Source: Isosphaera sp. (lineage in GTDB: Bacteria > Planctomycetota > Planctomycetia > Gemmatales > Gemmataceae). Taken from it: a stretch of 64,000 nucleotides of DNA. Position numbers and translations under genes: made by a program. Below are positions 61,135-64,000 of the stretch, piece by piece. The notes under the pieces are model-generated. The model did no database searches and was not told the origin of the DNA. It was given only the letters and a program-made list of their open reading frames with translations. Each line of letters opens with the position of its first letter. The stretch's first letter is position 1. The stretch covers positions 1 to 64,000 of the forward strand of contig PNKH01000005.1 in assembly GCA_013822345.1 (NCBI GenBank). Reading direction: 5' to 3'.

Positions 61135-61698
61135 TCACCAGAACTTCCACCACGGCCGGCGCCGCGGCGGTGGTTCGGGCATCCTCAAGAGTCCAATCAT
61201 CTCGAGGACCCGTGGGGCCGTCGGGTCGTGTCCCAGGTCGCCGGGGTGGCGGGCCACGCCCCCGGCGACCGCGACGCACGCCCCCCTCCGGGCGTGGCCG
61301 TACGCCTCCCAGAGGTCCCGGCAGTAGTGGACCGCCTTCCCGCAGGCGTCGCAGTGGCGGACGCCCGGGTCGTCGGTCCCCCTCAGCGCCTCCCACTTCT
61401 TCGGGCACCGGAACGCGAACAATTCGTCGCAGTTCTCGATCGGCGGGCGGTCGAAGACCGCCACCCAGTCCGGGTCGAGCGTCGGGCGGAGGTTCCCGAG
61501 TTCCCCCGTCACCCAGTACCGCTCGGCCTCGGTGAGGTCCGGGTCGTGGCGGCGGACCTCCAGCCGGATGAACCGGCCGCGCGGGTCGTCGTGCTCGTCC
61601 AGCCAGTCGGCGTAGACGAGCCACGCCGTCAGCTCGGCCGGGTTATTGAGGACGGCCCGGACGAACGCCGCGTCGGCGGCGGACAGGGGTGGGGACAT
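61135..61698 (-). CDS. TIGR02996-domain protein
   Basis: Predicted 187 residues. Residues about 6-46 are the TIGR02996 leader (AFVRAVLNNPAELTAWLVYA, DWLDEHDDPRGRFIRLE), which marks Gemmata-type proteins. The rest has a Cys/His-containing region (GVRHCDACGKAVHYCRDLW) that could bind zinc and a basic Trp-rich end. The leader usually precedes leucine-rich repeats, but none follow here. Function unknown. It is convergent with the DUF1559 gene. Confidence 0.85.
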   Translation of the reverse strand: MSPPLSAADAAFVRAVLNNPAELTAWLVYADWLDEHDDPRGRFIRLEVRRHDPDLTEAERYWVTGELGNLRPTLDPDWVAVFDRPPIENCDELFAFRCPKKWEALRGTDDPGVRHCDACGKAVHYCRDLWEAYGHARRGACVAVAGGVARHPGDLGHDPTAPRVLEMIGLLRMPEPPPRRRPWWKFW

Positions 61699-61771
61699 GA
61701 CGGCCGCCTGGCGGGACGGGGCGACTCCATCGTAACGTCGTCCGCCGCCGCCGGGCAACCGGCCTCGGTGT

Positions 61772-61831
61772 GGGAGGGCGAGGCTCCCGCCGAGCCGTGC
61801 GGCCCCGGCTCGGCGGGAGCCTCGCCCTCCC
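61772..61831. repeat. Family A palindrome, copy 3 (26-bp arms)
   Basis: Perfect 26-bp arms (61772-61797 with 61806-61831) and an 8-base loop. It lies 17 bases beyond the transglutaminase stop in the minus direction, so it could terminate that transcript. Confidence 0.87.
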
Positions 61832-61847
61832 TCACCCAGACCCGGCC

Positions 61848-62819
61848 CTACTGCTGCTGCTGGCTCTGCTGCTGGCGGAACACCCGGTTCCGGGCCTGCT
61901 GGTTCAGCCGCTCGTTCCGCCCGCCGCCGTTCGCGGTCGCCAGCGCCGACCACGCCGGGGCGTCGGCCGGCTCCGCCAGGTCGGCCGGCACCTTGTCCGC
62001 CGGCTGAACGCCCACCGTCACCGCGATCGCCTCGTCCGCGTCCCCCTTCCACACCCCGCGGTTCGGCGGCACGTCCGAGAAGTCACGGCCGACGGCCGTC
62101 ACCACGTGGTCCGCCCCGACCCACTTGCCGTGGGTCGGGTCGAGGTTCGCCCACCCGAGGTCCGGCCCGGCCCACACCTGCACCCAGGCGTGGGTGGCGA
62201 TCTCCCCCGGCTGGTGGACGTACCCGCTGACGTACCGGGCCGGCAGCCCGCGGAGCCGGGCCGCCGCCAGGAACAGGTGGGCGATGTCCTGGCACACCCC
62301 GCTCCCCAACTCCAGCGCCTCCGACACCCGGGTGTGGGCCGCGGTCACCGCCTTCTCGTACCGCAGCCGGCTGCGCACCTCGACGGTGATCGCCTCGGCC
62401 ACCGCCAGCACCGTCGTGCAGTCTTCGAGCGGGATGTCGGCGGCGAACGCCCGGACGGCCGGGGCGAAGTCGACCTGCGGGCTGGCCCGGAGGAACTCCA
62501 GGGCGTCGACGCTCGGGGGCGCGTCCGGGACCCACGGGACGGCCGCCAGCACCTCCGGGGCGGGGGTGCGGTGGACCCGGACGCACGCCGCCGCCCGGAT
62601 CACCACCTCGCGGTGCGGGGGCGTGATGTTGAACAACTCGACCCGGTTGCCGAACCCGTCCCGGTAGGCGGTGACCGGGGCCGGCGGGGTGACCCGGAGC
62701 TTGTAACCGAGGACCGCCTGGTCGTCCTGCGACGGCGGGGCGGTCCGCACCTCGATGACGGACTCCGTCACCGGGGCCGAGTAGGTGAGCCGGGTCTCGT
62801 GGTCGATCCTTAGGAGCAT
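61848..62819 (-). CDS. Transglutaminase-like protease-fold protein
   Basis: Predicted 323 residues. N-terminal domain LLRIDHETRLTYSAPVTESV is the bacterial transglutaminase-like N-region (PF08379). The catalytic Cys is in LGSGVCQDIAHLFLAAAR near residue 174, with His in ATHAWVQVWAG near 215 and Asp in NLDPTHGKW near 230. A Gln-rich tail ends the protein. It belongs to the alpha-E / transglutaminase / ATP-grasp gene group, thought to act on peptide bonds or make amide-linked products. Its ATG lies at the end of the inverted repeat bounding the neighbouring cassette. GGAG is absent. Confidence 0.88.
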   Translation of the reverse strand: MLLRIDHETRLTYSAPVTESVIEVRTAPPSQDDQAVLGYKLRVTPPAPVTAYRDGFGNRVELFNITPPHREVVIRAAACVRVHRTPAPEVLAAVPWVPDAPPSVDALEFLRASPQVDFAPAVRAFAADIPLEDCTTVLAVAEAITVEVRSRLRYEKAVTAAHTRVSEALELGSGVCQDIAHLFLAAARLRGLPARYVSGYVHQPGEIATHAWVQVWAGPDLGWANLDPTHGKWVGADHVVTAVGRDFSDVPPNRGVWKGDADEAIAVTVGVQPADKVPADLAEPADAPAWSALATANGGGRNERLNQQARNRVFRQQQSQQQQ

Positions 62820-63359
62820 TGCCAGTTGCCCGTGGCCAGTGGCCAGTTGTTGTTGACCTCGGGACCGCGCGGGGCAGCCGTCAACCTTTGGGAGGCGGGT
62901 CGGCGACCGGGACTCGGTCGTTCTGCTCACCGATCCGGTGAAGGTACTCGTTCGAACTCGGCGCGAGCTCGTCGAGCAGCGGCTTCAAGGCCGCCACCTG
63001 GTCGGTGGTGAGGAGTTTCCGGGCGAACGCCCGCCTCAGCCAGTGCTGAGTTTCATTGAGCGACCCGCGGGCGATCTTCACGAACCGGCGGTTCTCCTGG
63101 TAGCTCCCACGGCCGTGCCCTTCCGCGATGTTCGCCCCGACGCTGCCGGCCGCCCGCACGAGTTGCTTGCCGATGGTATCCCGCTCGAAGTTCGGCCACG
63201 GGCGGACTATCTCCCAGATGGCGTCCGCCAACTGTTCGGCCCGTTGGTAGACCCGCAACTGTTGGAAGTTCGACTTCGCCATGGCGATCCCTCTCGCGGT
63301 CAATCTCTGATGTCCCCCCGCTGAAAACAACTGGCCACTGGCGACCGGCAACTGGCAAT
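62818..63359. mobile_element. Putative mobile cassette: 34-bp terminal inverted repeats flanking a four-helix-bundle gene
   Basis: Ends 62818-62851 and 63326-63359 are inverted repeats of 34 bases with 2 mismatches (outermost ATTGCCAGTTGCC). They enclose a single minus-strand gene for a four-helix-bundle protein and no transposase. AT occurs at both ends. The element ends coincide with the alpha-E stop and the transglutaminase start, so it looks inserted into a previously tight gene junction. Mobility is inferred from the ends and position; only one copy is present in the window. Confidence 0.65.
62881..63282 (-). CDS. Four-helix-bundle protein of the S23/IVP family (TIGR02436-like)
   Basis: Predicted 133 residues, fully helical. 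FQQLRVYQRAEQLADAIWEI and KQLVRAAGSVGANIAEGHGR are the family landmarks (helix 1 and helix 2 with SVxxNIAEG), followed by LNETQHWLRRAFARKL. Members were first seen in intervening sequences of bacterial 23S rRNA genes; their biochemical role is unknown. Here there is no rRNA. The gene is enclosed by 34-bp inverted repeats and lies between two genes of another system. The start has GAGAGGG about 9 bases upstream. Confidence 0.88.
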   Translation of the reverse strand: MAKSNFQQLRVYQRAEQLADAIWEIVRPWPNFERDTIGKQLVRAAGSVGANIAEGHGRGSYQENRRFVKIARGSLNETQHWLRRAFARKLLTTDQVAALKPLLDELAPSSNEYLHRIGEQNDRVPVADPPPKG

Positions 63360-64000
63360 CACGTCCGGAAGTACGCCTGGTGCACGTCCCGGCCGACGGC
63401 CGCGCACGTCTCCTGCACCCCGACCAGGAACTGGTCGACGCCGCGGCGGAACAGGTCGTCCACGTCCATGTACCGCAGCTCCGAGTCGAGCCGCCCGAGG
63501 TGCCGCTCGGCGTCCGTCCCGAACCCGCCACCCCCGGCCACGCACCGCAGCGACTCCAGGCACCGGGCCACCCCGAACCGCATGCTCCGGGGGAACTCGG
63601 CCTCCAGCAGCAGGTACCGGACCACCCCGACCGGGTCGACCCGCTCCCGGGCCTGCTTCTGGTACGCCTCGTACGCGGACGTGCCGCGGAGCAGGCTCGC
63701 CCAGTGGGCCGCCGAGAACGTCACGTCGGACCCGACCCCGGCGGGGACGAACGCGGCCGACGCGTAACAGTGGACGTTGATCACCCGGCTGAGCATGTCG
63801 ACCCGCTCCAGGTGACGGCCGACCTGGAGGAAGTGGTACGCCTCGGTCCGCGGCAGGGTGCCGTCGACCAGGGCGGCGAACAGGACGCACTCCCGGCGGA
63901 CGCGGTCGAGGAACCGGGACGGGCTGGCCGCGAACCGGGCGGCGGCGCGCGGGCTGTTCAGGAACAGGTGGAGCTTGTTCAGCTGGCTCCACGCCTCCCC
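63359..64000 (-). CDS. Alpha-E (DUF403) protein, partial
   Basis: The open frame runs to the right edge of the window without a start, giving 213 visible C-terminal residues. It matches the helical alpha-E family (EAWSQLNKLHLFL; LVDGTLPRTEAYHFLQVGRH; LERVDMLSRVINVHCY; FGVARCLESLRCVAG; LDSELRYMDVDDL). Alpha-E proteins occur with transglutaminases and atypical ATP-grasp enzymes in a proposed peptide/amide metabolism system; the ATP-grasp gene is probably to the right of the window. Its TGA begins at the end of the inverted-repeat element. Confidence 0.87.
   Translation of the reverse strand, partial: GEAWSQLNKLHLFLNSPRAAARFAASPSRFLDRVRRECVLFAALVDGTLPRTEAYHFLQVGRHLERVDMLSRVINVHCYASAAFVPAGVGSDVTFSAAHWASLLRGTSAYEAYQKQARERVDPVGVVRYLLLEAEFPRSMRFGVARCLESLRCVAGGGGFGTDAERHLGRLDSELRYMDVDDLFRRGVDQFLVGVQETCAAVGRDVHQAYFRT

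Overview
The window is about 64 kb of very GC-rich bacterial chromosome whose gene content points to a planctomycete of the Gemmataceae (Gemmata-like). The evidence is a TIGR02996 leader domain, DUF1559 proteins with a prepilin-type N-terminus and an H-X9-DG motif, ECF sigma factors fused to extracytoplasmic domains, a PVC-type CxxCH heme protein, GYF-headed ExbD proteins, and many intergenic palindromes. I see no rRNA, tRNA, CRISPR array or intact transposase gene. Functions were assigned by reading protein motifs; no database search was run.

Layout. 0.4-9.3 kb: a sigma factor fused to a degenerate M23-like domain, a secreted DUF4838 protein, a secreted M20 amidohydrolase, two small hypotheticals, an FAD/NAD(P)-binding protein and a half-length TauE/SafE permease. 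9.3-20.8 kb: a PQQ-type beta-propeller, then a fatty-acid degradation block (SDR, acyl-CoA ligase, thioesterase, FadJ-like multifunctional protein and thiolase as a minus-strand run), an MFS carrier and a large acyl-CoA dehydrogenase. 21.1-26.6 kb: a redoxin/cytochrome/copper-monooxygenase fusion, an amidohydrolase, an IS630 transposase relic and an AAA+ ATPase. 26.9-33.3 kb: hisA, an EF-G paralog, and an ExbB-ExbD-ExbD energy-transduction operon facing a membrane-anchored partner candidate. 33.4-44.4 kb: housekeeping genes dnaK, pheA, aroF, tpiA, secG, yicC, gmk, rpoZ and ribBA. 44.6-50.8 kb: an FdhF/YdeP-type molybdoenzyme with fdhD, then an EmrA/EmrB-type efflux pair. 50.8-64 kb: a 1702-residue multidomain heme/copper protein, a SHOCT protein overlapping a CobW GTPase, a frameshifted sigma-DUF1559 fusion, a DUF1559 protein, a TIGR02996 protein, and an alpha-E / transglutaminase pair separated by a four-helix-bundle gene.

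The most unusual signal is not a conventional gene set. About 20 near-perfect inverted repeats of roughly a dozen families sit between genes, and one lies inside a gene. Some families recur within the window: three copies beginning GGGAGGGCGAGGCTCC, four beginning GTCCGAGCCGGA and two beginning GAAGCGATCGGAACGC. At two unrelated junctions (yicC/gmk and alpha-E/transglutaminase) an element with AT...AT ends lies exactly between a TGA stop and an ATG start. Removing the element with one AT would restore an overlapping TGATG stop-start. The second of these elements carries a four-helix-bundle (S23/IVP-type) gene between 34-nt terminal inverted repeats and looks like a mobile cassette. A third repeat family has entered the cobW reading frame without breaking it.
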